From Psychrobacter sanguinis (GTDB lineage: Bacteria; Pseudomonadota; Gammaproteobacteria; Pseudomonadales; Moraxellaceae), in the NCBI RefSeq assembly GCF_020736705.1, contig NZ_CP085990.1, forward strand, positions 434,001 to 498,000: a stretch of 64,000 nt of DNA, read 5' to 3'. Shown one piece after another: positions 28,406 through 38,407 of the stretch. The position numbers were made by a program, and so were the translations under genes. Under the pieces are notes generated by a model, which was given only the letters and a program-made list of their open reading frames with translations, had not been told where the DNA came from and made no database searches. The first letter of the stretch is position 1. Each line of letters starts with the position of its first letter.

Positions 28406-29494
28406 ATGGCTACTCCTAAAATAAATAAAAAAGACATCTCTAAAAAAGACGACCCGGCTATTCTTGAACCGGCAGAGTCTCTTGAACAAGACGACTCCCT
28501 CGATCTTGAAGAGGATGATTTACCTTACGATGAACTTGAAGATGATTTGCTAACGCAGGAAGTTGCGACCACAGAAGAATGGGTGAGTCATTATCCCGAT
28601 ACCAGTACTCGTGATTTGGTTCCTGCCATGCCGGTCAATCTTTCAGCTCCAGGTATTAACCTTGGTGCTTATATGAACTCTGTGCATCAAATTCCTATTT
28701 TGACCACAGAACAAGAGCAAGAGCTTGCCCACCGTTACTATGACGAAGGTGATGTTGAGGCAGCACGTATTTTGGTCATGTCACACTTACGCTTTGTGAT
28801 TCATATCGCTCGTAGTTACTCAGGCTATGGTCTGCCTCAAGCAGACTTGATTCAAGAAGGTAACTTAGGTCTTATGAAAGCTGTAAAGCGTTTCGACCCC
28901 AATAAAGGCGTGCGTCTGGTATCTTTTGCAGTACACTGGATTAAAGCAGAGATACATGAGTTCGTGATTCGTAACTGGCGTATTGTCAAAGTTGCAACCA
29001 CCAAAGCTCATCGCAAACTCTTCTTTAATTTGCGCAGCTTAAAAAAGACCAACAATCAGCTTACTCTAGAAGAAGCAGATGCCATTGCAGCCGACTTAAA
29101 TGTGACACGCAAACAGGTTCTGCAAATGGAATCTCGTTTGACATCTTATGATGCGTCCTTTGAAGCACAATCAAGTGATGATGAAGATGGTCACTATGCA
29201 CCTCAGTTATTCTTAGAAGATGGTGTGGATCCTGCTGAAATGGTGGAAGATGCAGACTGGGAAGAGAATAATACCAATGCCCTAATGGATGCCATGGATA
29301 CCTTAGATGACCGCTCTCGTGATATTGTTGAGCAGCGTTGGTTGTCTGAGCAGAAGTCAACTTTGCATGAACTGGCTGCGGTTTACAACATTTCTGCAGA
29401 GCGGGTACGTCAGATCGAAAAAAATGCTATGGACAAAATCCGTGAAGCGATGACCATTGATAGTGTCATTATGCCCAATGAAGACAGCTTCTAA
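28406..29494 (+). CDS. rpoH: RNA polymerase sigma factor RpoH (sigma-32)
   Basis: RpoH directs RNA polymerase to heat-shock promoters. The 362-residue protein contains region 2 (ARILVMSHLRFVIHIARSY, DLIQEGNLGLMKAVKRFDP, SFAVHWIKAEIHEFVIRNWR), the RpoH-specific box HRKLFFNLRSLKK, and the region 4.2 helix-turn-helix (TLHELAAVYNISAERVRQIEK). An acidic N-terminal extension of about 70 residues precedes the first conserved segment; E. coli RpoH has 284 residues. AAGG lies upstream of the ATG. RpoN is encoded about 2 kb away on the other strand. Confidence 0.96.
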   Translation: MATPKINKKDISKKDDPAILEPAESLEQDDSLDLEEDDLPYDELEDDLLTQEVATTEEWVSHYPDTSTRDLVPAMPVNLSAPGINLGAYMNSVHQIPILTTEQEQELAHRYYDEGDVEAARILVMSHLRFVIHIARSYSGYGLPQADLIQEGNLGLMKAVKRFDPNKGVRLVSFAVHWIKAEIHEFVIRNWRIVKVATTKAHRKLFFNLRSLKKTNNQLTLEEADAIAADLNVTRKQVLQMESRLTSYDASFEAQSSDDEDGHYAPQLFLEDGVDPAEMVEDADWEENNTNALMDAMDTLDDRSRDIVEQRWLSEQKSTLHELAAVYNISAERVRQIEKNAMDKIREAMTIDSVIMPNEDSF

Positions 29495-29676
29495 TCATTC
29501 TGTATTGCCTATGATTCTTTAGTAGATACTGTTTTATAGGGCATACGCTGAAGCAACACAATCCTCTCGGCGATGATTTAGGGTTTGATATTCTAAATAT
29601 TTTTTCCTAAATATTATGTTCTAAATGAATTAGGTTTGCAGTCTGGCTTCTTTAACTTTGATTGTTAGGATGTACT

Positions 29677-30042
29677 ATGAATTGGATAGCTATAGCCGCC
29701 GTTAATTTGGCGCTTGCTGTTGCTTTAGGTGCTTTTGGGGCACATGGTATTAAATCCATTGCCTCTCCTGAGCAGATGGCGTGGTGGTTAACCGGCACAC
29801 AATATTTCTTCTATCATGCCTTAGGCTTATTGTTGGTGGGCATTTTGATTAAGATGGGATATACCACCTCTACTACTGCTTGGTTATTGCAAATTGGCCT
29901 TATTATCTTCTCAGGTAGCTTATTTGCCATGACCCTTGGTGCACCGCGTTGGTTAGGCGCTATTACCCCAATTGGGGGTACGCTTATGATTATTGGCTGG
30001 GTTTGGTTGGCGGTTACTGCTTTTAGACACTCAGCGAGTTAA
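29677..30042 (+). CDS. DUF423 membrane protein (YgdD-like)
   Basis: This is a small inner-membrane protein of unknown function. The ATG at 29677 is preceded by TAGGA; the TTG 15 nt earlier is inside that ribosome site. The 121-residue product has four hydrophobic helices and the DUF423 hallmarks LGAFGAHGIK, QYFFYHALGLL and GSLFAMTLGAPRWLGAITPIGG. It lies between rpoH and thiS on the same strand, with no obvious functional link. Confidence 0.9.
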   Translation: MNWIAIAAVNLALAVALGAFGAHGIKSIASPEQMAWWLTGTQYFFYHALGLLLVGILIKMGYTTSTTAWLLQIGLIIFSGSLFAMTLGAPRWLGAITPIGGTLMIIGWVWLAVTAFRHSAS

Positions 30043-30118
30043 CGAGATATACTGTTGTTTAAATCATGTGAAACTAAATCATAAGCTTTAGTATAGATAG
30101 GATTTAATAGAGGGAAAA

Positions 30119-30319
30119 ATGTATACAATTACAGTAAATGGAGAGCAGCAACAGACAAACCACCAAATGGTGAAAGTGGTGTTAGACGAATTACAATTAA
30201 CCCAAGGACGTTATGCGGTTGAAATTAATGGAGAACTAATCCCCAAGTCTGAATTGTCCGCTACGCCTATTGAGCAGTCCATGGTTATTGAGGTAGTACA
30301 AGCAGTAGGCGGTGGCTAA
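30119..30319 (+). CDS. thiS: Sulfur carrier protein ThiS
   Basis: ThiS is a ubiquitin-fold carrier whose C-terminal Gly-Gly is adenylated and thiocarboxylated to supply sulfur for the thiazole moiety of thiamine. The 66-residue protein starts MYTITVNGE and ends VVQAVGGG, matching family length and terminus; the final three glycines include the carboxyl GG. AGGG precedes the ATG. Its partner thiG, usually next in the operon, is not here: a terminator follows at once. Confidence 0.92.
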   Translation: MYTITVNGEQQQTNHQMVKVVLDELQLTQGRYAVEINGELIPKSELSATPIEQSMVIEVVQAVGGG

Positions 30320-30349
30320 TATTGATTAAATTTAACCTCCTATAAAATC

Positions 30350-30386
30350 TAAAAGCCCTTACTTTATTCAAGTAAGGGCTTTTTTG
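30350..30386 (+). terminator. Terminator between thiS and hpf
   Basis: AAAAGCCCTTACTT pairs perfectly with AAGTAAGGGCTTTT around TATTC, with further T after it. Thanks to its flanking A and T runs it can serve the convergent thiS and hpf genes. Confidence 0.93.
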
Positions 30387-30474
30387 TACTCAGTATATTT
30401 TACGTTCAATCTTCGATATTTTCTTCAATTTTACATTCATTTCAGGTTGTAGATTAGCAACCCTAGACTAAGCC

Positions 30475-30864
30475 TCAATAAGCATACGACTCTTCAATGG
30501 GCTCTGCTACTGGTAATGCTAAGCGCTCTTTACGTTTAGAGGCACGGGTCTTACGGTCAAGACGGGTCTTATATTTACGTACTTGGCGATCTAGTTTGTC
30601 TGCCATTTCATGGATAGCCTTATACATATCATCATCATATGATTGTACAAACATCTCTTGACCTGCTACTCGCATAAGCGCTTCAGCTTTATGGTTATTC
30701 TTACCACTATGGCTGGTATCGCTACGGTTATTGTCTAATGATAGAATCACTTTAATGCTCTGGATTTGGTCAAAATGTCTTTCTACTTTAGAAAGTTTGT
30801 CCATAACCATGTCTTTCATAGCGTCGGAAATAGTGATGTGATGGCCAGTGATTGAAATGTTCAT
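30475..30864 (-). CDS. hpf: Ribosome hibernation promoting factor, short form
   Basis: HPF binds the 30S decoding region and helps form inactive 100S ribosome dimers in stationary phase. The 129-residue protein has the conserved N-terminal MNISITGHHITISDAMKDMVMDKLSKVERHF start and the DDDMYKAIHEMADKLDRQVRKYK helix. A basic, proline-containing tail of about 25 residues makes it slightly longer than E. coli HPF (95), but it lacks the long-form C-terminal dimer domain. AGGA lies about 10 nt upstream of the ATG. It lies downstream of rpoN, as in E. coli, but across 608 bp. Confidence 0.93.
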   Translation of the reverse strand: MNISITGHHITISDAMKDMVMDKLSKVERHFDQIQSIKVILSLDNNRSDTSHSGKNNHKAEALMRVAGQEMFVQSYDDDMYKAIHEMADKLDRQVRKYKTRLDRKTRASKRKERLALPVAEPIEESYAY

Positions 30865-31398
30865 AGTGCTTACATCCTTTTTTTAATTTGAGTAGCCCGT
30901 GCTGACTCAAAGTGACTTTTTAGTTAAGGACTTAGTTAATGACGTATATGCCAACTGACTTGAGGTCACGTGTTAGCAATGCCACTAATTTTCCATCTAA
31001 GTCATTAGATACACCCTTGTTTTATTTGACTATTTATTTAACTAGTATGATCTAAATAGCGTCAAACTCAATAATGCAAATTAGATCTTGCAGCTTAAGC
31101 ATTCACATAGGGTATTAACATAAAAAGTGAAATTTAAAATCCATATTAAACTCACTCTATCCCCTCATTTGTATTAGCTAACATTTGTTGGGATAGCTTT
31201 AATTTGACATGAAAATAAGGATTGTACAAGCATTTTTATTGTAAATTAATGTAATTAATTGGTATTTCCAGAAACAAATACTATATAATCTGAAATTTTT
31301 TTATTTTTTAAAATTGACGTATCCCTATATCTATACTGGGTTTCGAAGTTCATTTTACGACTATTAACAATATTTCTAACTCATCGTTTAACTGCGAG

Positions 31399-31450
31399 AA
31401 TTTAACTGAAATCACTTAGCTAATAATTTAACTGAAATAATTTGGCTCAT
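31399..31450. repeat. Tandem duplication of a 26-nt unit
   Basis: AATTTAACTGAAAT followed by a variable half occurs at 31399-31424 and 31425-31450, and a third fragment follows. It is just downstream of rpoN. The rest of the 608-bp rpoN-hpf spacer is AT-rich, with no gene or clear terminator that I can see. Confidence 0.75.
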
Positions 31451-31472
31451 AATTATCTAGCTAAGAATTTGT

Positions 31473-33212
31473 TTAAAACTTCACTTTCCTCTGGGTAGAA
31501 GAACCAATATTCATCGCTTCTCGATATTTAGCGACTGTGCGTCGTGCAATATCGATGCCTTGCTGCTTTAGATGTTGTTTAATGGCACTATCGGACAAAG
31601 GTGATTTGGGATCTTCTTGCTGTATCAACGCTTGTATCATGGCACTAATCGCCGTAGAGGAAATGTCGCCCTGATCACTTGAGACGTGTGAGGAGAAAAA
31701 ATGCTTTAAGGAGAATAGACCTTGTGGCGTTAAGATGCTTTTACTGGTGGTCAGTCTAGAAACTGTCGACTCATGCAAGCCCACTTCATCAGCAATGTCT
31801 TTTAGTATCAAGGGTTTCATGGCAGTGGCCCCTTGCAATAAAAAGTCTTGTTGCCGTTTGATAATACTGGTCGCTACTTTGAGTAGATTTTGATTACGCT
31901 CTTCAATACTACGGATAAATAAGCGGGCATCGACTAAATTATCACGCAAATAAACATTATCTGGGCTGTCATCTCCACGCTTAATCAGATTCGCATATTC
32001 TTGATTGACCCTGAGTTTGGGCAAGGTTTCTGGATTTAGCTCTACCTTCCAAACGGCTTGCTTTGACTCGTGGTTGGTCACCAACTGCACCAAGACATCT
32101 GGAATATCGTAGGCTTCAGGCTGTACCCCATAATCCGGCTGCGACGTAGAAAAAGCCAAACCGGGGGCAGCATTCAAGGTTCTAATAAGGGCTAGACTGG
32201 GACCGATCTCGCTATTTTTAAGACCTGTACGGTGCATAAGCTCTTTTATATTATTACTCACCAACAGCTCGTGCTCATCGAGTAAACGCAACGCTTGCTC
32301 GCGAAAAGGCGTCTCTTGATCCAAATTATAGAGCTGAATTTGCAGACATTCAGCAAGACTTCTGGCCCCTACACCTAAAGGCTCAAAAGTTTGAATCAGT
32401 GCCCTTACCGCTTCTATTTGCTCAAGCTCGATGCGATTTTCCCAGTTGTAGAAACTGGCCATCTCATCAAAAGTTGCTTTTAACTCCGCCATGTCTATCT
32501 GGATAAAGCCATATTCATCCATAGCATCAATTAAATAATCTGCAATAAGCGATTGCTGCTGAGACAGTTGGCTGAAATTAAGTTGCCACCGGATATGGTC
32601 CTGCAAGCTGACTGAGGTGGCACCTTGATAGTCACTCATACCTTGTGTGTCTGGGCGTGCTAATCCTGTTGCACTATGAATATAGATATCATCCCAGTCG
32701 GTATCAATGGGTAGCTCTCCTAAAGTCTGAGCCTCTGCCAATTCATCCGCTTTGCTTCTATCGTCCGACGTACTTTCCACAATATTACTGGCTTTAATCT
32801 CTGCTATATTTTGCGAAAGCGGGTCTTTGTCACTTGAGGACAGGCTATCATTATCTATCTTTTCATACGCAGACTCTGACTGATAAGCCTCTGAAGGATT
32901 GTCATAATCATACTCATCGTAAGCGTCAGTTTCATAACCCTCTGAATGATCATTGGCCAGTTCATAAACCTCTTTTTGGGCTTCAGCATCAAGCTCTAAA
33001 CGGGTAAGCTCTTCAATACTGTTAAAGTCTTCAGCATTGATATCGTCTTCCTCTATTCGTTCTAAAAGAGGATTGCTGTCTAATTTATTTTGCACTTCTT
33101 GCTCAAGCTCAAGGCTAGAAAGCTGCAATAACTTAATCGCCTGCTGCATTTGAGGGGTAAGTTTTTGTGCTGTGGATAGATTGACACCTAAATTAAAAGA
33201 GGAGCTCATCAT
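31473..33212 (-). CDS. rpoN: RNA polymerase sigma-54 factor RpoN
   Basis: Sigma-54 recognises -24/-12 promoters and needs activator ATPases to open them. The 579-residue protein starts with the Gln/Leu-rich activator-interaction region (LSTAQKLTPQMQQAIKLLQLSSLELEQEV), has a very acidic region II of about 130 residues, the core-binding domain, and the C-terminal DNA-binding segment with the RpoN box ARRTVAKYREAMNI. The acidic region is longer than in E. coli RpoN (477 residues overall). Two tandem ATG codons (33212, 33209) have no strong ribosome site. Confidence 0.96.
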   Translation of the reverse strand: MMSSSFNLGVNLSTAQKLTPQMQQAIKLLQLSSLELEQEVQNKLDSNPLLERIEEDDINAEDFNSIEELTRLELDAEAQKEVYELANDHSEGYETDAYDEYDYDNPSEAYQSESAYEKIDNDSLSSSDKDPLSQNIAEIKASNIVESTSDDRSKADELAEAQTLGELPIDTDWDDIYIHSATGLARPDTQGMSDYQGATSVSLQDHIRWQLNFSQLSQQQSLIADYLIDAMDEYGFIQIDMAELKATFDEMASFYNWENRIELEQIEAVRALIQTFEPLGVGARSLAECLQIQLYNLDQETPFREQALRLLDEHELLVSNNIKELMHRTGLKNSEIGPSLALIRTLNAAPGLAFSTSQPDYGVQPEAYDIPDVLVQLVTNHESKQAVWKVELNPETLPKLRVNQEYANLIKRGDDSPDNVYLRDNLVDARLFIRSIEERNQNLLKVATSIIKRQQDFLLQGATAMKPLILKDIADEVGLHESTVSRLTTSKSILTPQGLFSLKHFFSSHVSSDQGDISSTAISAMIQALIQQEDPKSPLSDSAIKQHLKQQGIDIARRTVAKYREAMNIGSSTQRKVKF

Positions 33213-33717
33213 AGGATACTTTTGGCCTCAATAGTTTGTCACAGTTGGGTGGACAGGTAACGATCGTTTTTTGCTTTTCAACCAATCACTCAATCAAGGT
33301 ATTGGTTAGATTATCATTTAAATTAACTGTTTATATTAAATATAATGACACAATTGGCGGCTAAAAAATGATAAAACTGTGTTATCTGTACTCATAAAAA
33401 ATACCCTAACTTATTGTGCTAGTAAATAAATTTATGAACACCCACCAATAAGTATTACTCTCAATAGAGCCGCGGCTGTTATTTTTATTAAGTTAGCATC
33501 TAGCAGCGTTAGCGTGTGTCAGATAAACAATGTCACCCTTAAAAAGCAACCAATACTCTCATTTAGATTCTGCCTAAAGCTAAATAGATTGCTGCAAGAT
33601 TCCATGCTACTCTAATTAAACAAAGCTTTAAGTAAATAGAGCATCTGCTCAGTCTTTTTGATCACGTATTTTTAGCACCCATATCTTAATAATCATTGAT
33701 AACAGCAGAAGGTAATT

Positions 33718-34623
33718 ATGACTCAGCCTAATATTGGATGTGTACAATTAAATAGTCAGTTTGATATTGAAGCCAATAGAGCCATCATCGAAAAAGCCAT
33801 CGCTGACGCCAGTCGTCAACAGGTGAGCTTGTTGGTATTACCTGAGAATGCCTGCCGTATGGGTGGGCAAAAGCAGCTGGCTGAGCGCTTTGATGAACTA
33901 TCTAGTTGGTATGCCAATTTAGCGTTTGAGCATCAAATGTTTATTGTGGCAGGCACCCTTCCTTGCCCTTACCGCCCAGACGGTACTCCTGTTCCTAATG
34001 ACAGACTTAGACAAGTTAGCCAAATCTTCGCTCCTGATGGCAAGCGTCTGGCACGTTATGACAAGATTCACCTATTTAGAGCGCAAGTGGCCGATGATAC
34101 CGGCAGCTATGATGAAGGTCTCACTTTTGAGCCGGGTGACAATACCGTCGTTGCTCAGTGTGATTTGAAGAATTTAAACCCTAATTTAACCTTAGCCGAC
34201 GCCAAAGGCAATGTAGACCGATCAGGTATTGTCTCTATCGGTATGATGGTCTGCTTTGACTTACGTTTCCCTGCCTTGGCCCAAAGATTGAGACAGGCGG
34301 GCGCAGATATCTTAACGGCTCCCTCAGCTTTTACCTATCAGACCGGTAAAGCACACTGGCAGCTGCTGTTGCAAGCACGTGCTTTGGACGCTCAGTGCTT
34401 AGTAGTCGGCTCCGCACAAGGCGGTACTCATCACATTCAAGACACGCGTCGTGAAACTTGGGGACACAGTGCTTTTGCTAATGCCAATGGTGAATGGGTC
34501 GTCGAGACAGGTCAGGCCACCTTAAACGAAGCGTATGCTCTGATTACGACGCCATTCAATGCTGAAGCTCAGCAAACTTGGCGTCAAAATATGCCCATTC
34601 ATAACTGTCATAGACTGCCCTAA
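33718..34623 (+). CDS. Carbon-nitrogen hydrolase (Nit/omega-amidase family)
   Basis: This is a nitrilase-superfamily amidohydrolase, most similar in layout to Nit1-type deaminated-glutathione amidases, which clear a transaminase by-product of glutathione. The catalytic Glu-Lys-Cys triad is visible in LLVLPENACRM, YDKIHLF and MVCFDLRFPALA. An insertion of about 20 residues (LKNLNPNLTLADAKGNVD) precedes the Cys segment. The 301-residue length fits the family. AAGG lies a few bases upstream of the ATG. It stands convergent to xerC. The 505-bp spacer upstream (33213-33717) shows no gene. Confidence 0.87.
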   Translation: MTQPNIGCVQLNSQFDIEANRAIIEKAIADASRQQVSLLVLPENACRMGGQKQLAERFDELSSWYANLAFEHQMFIVAGTLPCPYRPDGTPVPNDRLRQVSQIFAPDGKRLARYDKIHLFRAQVADDTGSYDEGLTFEPGDNTVVAQCDLKNLNPNLTLADAKGNVDRSGIVSIGMMVCFDLRFPALAQRLRQAGADILTAPSAFTYQTGKAHWQLLLQARALDAQCLVVGSAQGGTHHIQDTRRETWGHSAFANANGEWVVETGQATLNEAYALITTPFNAEAQQTWRQNMPIHNCHRLP

Positions 34624-34697
34624 TCGCGGTTATCTAGGCAATAAAATAGAGATAAAATTTAGGATTTTACAAATAGAGATGGACCCGACTATCAGGG

Positions 34698-35723
34698 TCA
34701 GTCTTTATTGTGCGTTGCTCGAGGATGGGCTTTGTCATAGACTTGAGTCAACTTCGCAAAGTCAACGTGGGTATATATCTGAGTGGTACTGATGTCACTG
34801 TGACCCAGCATTTCTTGGACCGCACGCAAATCACCACTGCCCGATAGCATATGGGAAGCAAAGCAGTGCCTCAATAAGTGGGGATACATATTTTGAGCAA
34901 TGCCAGCACGGTTGGCGGCCACTTTCAGCCGCTGTTGGACAGCCCGTGTGGTCAATCGCGTACCCAATTTTTCACTGATAAATAAAGCAGTGTCTCCTTG
35001 CTCTTCCCACAGATAACGATGGGGCAAATAGGTATTAATCGCTTTCAGTGCTTGCCTGCCTACAGGTACCAGACGTGTTTTATTGCCTTTACCAGTTACT
35101 CTGACTTCACCGCGTTCGCCCTGCGCATCTATCCGCAAGTCGGAGACGTTAAGACCAACGAGTTCGCCAACTCGGAGTCCGCTACTATAAAGCAACTCAA
35201 ACATTGCCTTATCCCGTATCCACAGTCTAGCTTGCTCAGGAGTATCAGGCATCGGCTGCTCTAATAACTGAGTCAGCAAATCCCCATCAGCGATACTCGG
35301 CAAAGGTCGGGGGGCTCGTTTTAACTGATAGCCTGTGGTCGGATTGATACGGGCCTGACCCTGATCTATCAGCCAACTGTAAAAATGACGAATCGCAGAC
35401 AGTTCCTGCTGCACACTAGAGATGGCTAAGGCGTCAACATCCAAGCGCTGCGCAATGTATTTTGCCAACTGACGTTTGTCACAACGGGTCCAGCTTAACT
35501 TGCCCGCCTCCAGAAAGTTGGCCAGTTGAAACAGTCCGGCATAATAGGCCTCAATAGTATGCGCAGACATTTGACGCACGGACAACTCTGCCAACCACTG
35601 TTCGACAGGTAGCAATAAAGCTTGCAACTCACCTGATAACTCTAGGGATTGCTTGTTGTCTGCCTCATCTGTCTTTGCGGACTTCTGAGGCAGTTTTGGT
35701 GGCGATGTTGGCTTAGCACACAT
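34698..35723 (-). CDS. xerC: Tyrosine recombinase XerC
   Basis: XerC, with XerD, resolves chromosome dimers at dif. The 341-residue protein has the N-terminal SAM-like DNA-binding domain and a catalytic domain with all six expected residues: Arg184 in SSGLRVGEL, Lys212 in TGKGNKTR, His282 and Arg285 in HLLRH, His308 in LGHSDISTTQIYTHV and nucleophile Tyr317. A polar N-terminal extension of about 35 residues makes it longer than E. coli XerC (298). Placement directly after dapF (24-nt gap) identifies it as XerC rather than XerD, since lysA-dapF-xerC order is conserved. Confidence 0.95.
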   Translation of the reverse strand: MCAKPTSPPKLPQKSAKTDEADNKQSLELSGELQALLLPVEQWLAELSVRQMSAHTIEAYYAGLFQLANFLEAGKLSWTRCDKRQLAKYIAQRLDVDALAISSVQQELSAIRHFYSWLIDQGQARINPTTGYQLKRAPRPLPSIADGDLLTQLLEQPMPDTPEQARLWIRDKAMFELLYSSGLRVGELVGLNVSDLRIDAQGERGEVRVTGKGNKTRLVPVGRQALKAINTYLPHRYLWEEQGDTALFISEKLGTRLTTRAVQQRLKVAANRAGIAQNMYPHLLRHCFASHMLSGSGDLRAVQEMLGHSDISTTQIYTHVDFAKLTQVYDKAHPRATHNKD

Positions 35724-35747
35724 AGTTTGTCTAATTGCCTTAATCGT

Positions 35748-36629
35748 TTAAGCAGACGGCTTTAGACCTGCTTGTGCCATAATACCATCTGGACTAAATA
35801 CGCCTTCATAAACAAAGGCAGTAGGGCCCGTCATCATCACCGAATAGCCTGGAGACCAACGAATCAATAAGCTGCCGCCATAAAGCTGTGCTCTAATCTC
35901 TTCACCTTCATCTAGCCAGCCCTCTCTGATACCCGTCGCTACTGCAGCACAAGCACCTGTACCACAAGCCTGAGTCTCCCCCACGCCACGCTCATAAACA
36001 CGTAAACGAATATGACGCTGGTTCATGACCTGTACAAAGCCGACATTCACCTTTTCTGGGAAAGCCGGATGTGACTCAATGGCACTGCCTAGTTTTTCAA
36101 CATCAGCGGTTAGAATATCGTCCACTTTAATCACTGCATGGGGATTGCCCATATTGGCCACGTATAACTGCACCGGCGTCCCTTCAACGTCTAGATGGTA
36201 GGCGTTTTGGATCTTGGTAATGGCCTTAGGGGTAAATGGGATTTCAGCAGGCTCGAAGCGTGGCTTGCCCATATCCACTTCTACCCAACCGTAGTTGTCA
36301 GTGGTTAAAGTTAAAATACCTGACTTAGTTTCGACCCGTATGCGCTGTTTAAAAGACAACTTTCGTGCCTGTACAAATCGAGCAAAACACCGTGCACCAT
36401 TACCACACTGCTCTACTTCACTACCATCTGCGTTAAAAATACGGTAGCGGAAATCAACGTCTGGACGCATCGGTGGTTCAACCACTAACAGCTGATCAAA
36501 GCCTATTCCCATATGACGGTCTGCCAGTAACGCAATCAACTCTTCCGTTAACTCTAAACGCTGCGTGACTAAGTCAATGACCATGAAATCATTGCCTAAT
36601 CCATGCATTTTTGTAAATTCTATAAGCAT
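35748..36629 (-). CDS. dapF: Diaminopimelate epimerase DapF
   Basis: DapF interconverts LL- and meso-diaminopimelate, the last step before lysine and peptidoglycan precursor synthesis. The 293-residue protein carries both catalytic cysteines in the two half-site motifs, [10 protein letters not shown] (base 1) and [14 protein letters not shown] (base 2), and the N-terminal [15 protein letters not shown] start. Length fits the family. The gene is preceded by a terminator after lysA and leads directly into xerC. Confidence 0.97.
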   Translation of the reverse strand: MLIEFTKMHGLGNDFMVIDLVTQRLELTEELIALLADRHMGIGFDQLLVVEPPMRPDVDFRYRIFNADGSEVEQCGNGARCFARFVQARKLSFKQRIRVETKSGILTLTTDNYGWVEVDMGKPRFEPAEIPFTPKAITKIQNAYHLDVEGTPVQLYVANMGNPHAVIKVDDILTADVEKLGSAIESHPAFPEKVNVGFVQVMNQRHIRLRVYERGVGETQACGTGACAAVATGIREGWLDEGEEIRAQLYGGSLLIRWSPGYSVMMTGPTAFVYEGVFSPDGIMAQAGLKPSA

Positions 36630-36837
36630 TCTTCTATTCCTTAGAGTCTATTTATGCCCTATCTTACCATGCACAATATAACAATGATAATAGCGAAGCG
36701 TTGCTAAATAAAATAACTGTGTCCTGTCTTTTGTTCCCCGTTATCAAATGGTTATATCCACTTAATTTGACTAAAGTCATATCCTTTGTGATTAAAGAAA
36801 TCATCGCATCACAATTTTGATAATGATTTTAAGCCAT

Positions 36838-36868
36838 AAAAAAACCTGCGTGTGATACGCAGGTTTTC
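36838..36868 (-). terminator. Terminator after lysA
   Basis: On the minus strand AAAACCTGCGT pairs with ACGCAGGTTTT around a GTGAT-type loop, followed by T residues. It lies about 35 nt past the lysA stop codon and about 200 nt before dapF, so the block is at least partly separated into two units. Confidence 0.88.
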
Positions 36869-36901
36869 GTTAATAATTCGCTGAACTTAATTTGGATGAG
36901 C

Positions 36902-38245
36902 TTAGTCGAATTTAAAGAATGACTCAGTATCAAATAACTGCTCAAGGGTCTCACGCTTACGCACCACTTGATGCTTGTCAGCTGACACCATAACTTCAGC
37001 TGGACGAGGACGTGAGTTATAGTTACTACTCATCACAAAGCCATAAGCACCCGCACCGGTAATGGCCAAGACTTCACCTACTGCTAATGACAGTAAGCGT
37101 TTTTTGGCCAAGAAGTCGCCTGTTTCACAAACTGCGCCCACAATATCCCAGCTTTGTTCCTGTGTTTGTGATTGCGGTTGGCTATTAACTGGAATAACTG
37201 CCATTTCGGCCTGATAAAGAGCTGGGCGAATCAAATCATTCATGGCCGCATCAACAATGGCGAAGTTTTTGTGCTCAGTCGGCTTCAGTACTTCAACCTG
37301 AGTGAGCAATACCCCTGCATTAGCCACGATACTACGACCTGGCTCGAAGAACACCTTTAAGCCCAATTGCTTTAGCTTTGGTAATAAAGCATTGGCAAAC
37401 TCGCTGACTTCTGCCACTTGCTCATCGATGTAAATAACCCCCAAGCCACCGCCTAAATCAATATGCTCAAGCTCAATACCCGCTTGTTTTAAAGCGTCAA
37501 TTAGCTCACATACCTTATCTAAGGCAGCCACGAAAGGATCAATTTCAGTAAGCTGTGAACCAATATGGCAATCAATACCCACTATTTGCAAGTGAGCTAG
37601 GCTGTTTGCATGCTTATAGGCCTCAACGGCCACATCATGGCTAATACCGAACTTATTGTCTTTAAGACCGGTCGAAATATAAGGGTGGGTCTTGGCATCG
37701 ACATCAGGATTAACCCGAATAGAGATAGGTGCCTTAACCTGCATCTCTGCTGCCACCGCATTTAATCGGTCCAGCTCACTTAATGACTCAACATTAAAAC
37801 AGCCAATGCCTGCTTGTAGTGCCGCTTTCATCTCAGCGACAGTCTTACCTACCCCCGAAAATACAATTTTCTTAGGATCTGCGCCCACTGCCAGTACTCG
37901 AGCCAGCTCCCCTGAAGACACCAAATCAAACCCTGCCCCTGCTTCTGCCAATACCTTTAATACCGCTAAATTAGAATTGGCTTTTACCGCGTAACACACC
38001 TGATGATCAATCTCAGCGAAGCTATCACTATAGGCTTGATAAGCTTCTAAAATTGCCTTCTTAGAATACACATACAGAGGGGTGCCGTATTGTTCAACCA
38101 ACTGTTGCGCAGAGACGGCTTCTATCGATAAAACCCCTTGTTGGTAGCTTAACGTGGGTAGTTTTTTGACAAAGCTTTCTGCATTGATACGTAGTCCATC
38201 CGGGGTATGTTGTACTGTGGCCTGAGATAAGTCTGGGTTACTCAT
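36902..38245 (-). CDS. lysA: Diaminopimelate decarboxylase LysA
   Basis: LysA decarboxylates meso-diaminopimelate to lysine using pyridoxal phosphate. The 447-residue protein has the PLP lysine in CYAVKANSN, the glycine-rich phosphate loop GGGLGV, the EPGRSIVAN motif and the catalytic Cys region GAVCETGDF near the C-terminus. An N-terminal extension of about 25 residues precedes the conserved LSYQQGVLSIE start region. It sits downstream of lptM, as in other gammaproteobacteria. Confidence 0.97.
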   Translation of the reverse strand: MSNPDLSQATVQHTPDGLRINAESFVKKLPTLSYQQGVLSIEAVSAQQLVEQYGTPLYVYSKKAILEAYQAYSDSFAEIDHQVCYAVKANSNLAVLKVLAEAGAGFDLVSSGELARVLAVGADPKKIVFSGVGKTVAEMKAALQAGIGCFNVESLSELDRLNAVAAEMQVKAPISIRVNPDVDAKTHPYISTGLKDNKFGISHDVAVEAYKHANSLAHLQIVGIDCHIGSQLTEIDPFVAALDKVCELIDALKQAGIELEHIDLGGGLGVIYIDEQVAEVSEFANALLPKLKQLGLKVFFEPGRSIVANAGVLLTQVEVLKPTEHKNFAIVDAAMNDLIRPALYQAEMAVIPVNSQPQSQTQEQSWDIVGAVCETGDFLAKKRLLSLAVGEVLAITGAGAYGFVMSSNYNSRPRPAEVMVSADKHQVVRKRETLEQLFDTESFFKFD

Positions 38246-38407
38246 AGTATGAAAGTGTCCAATTAAAGGTAAGTCTTAAAGTTGAGTCTTATTAAATCAT
38301 TAAATCTAAACAATTAAAATAAATGACTGAGTATAATGATTTATCGATTATTCAAAAGCATGATAATTTGCGACAGTGCTAGTTGGGGCTTTGCCAATTG
38401 TCGAGTC

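Noticed and set aside
30119..30319. thiS as the lead gene of a thiamine operon
   Set aside because: A strong terminator follows at once and no thiG or other thiamine gene is in the window.
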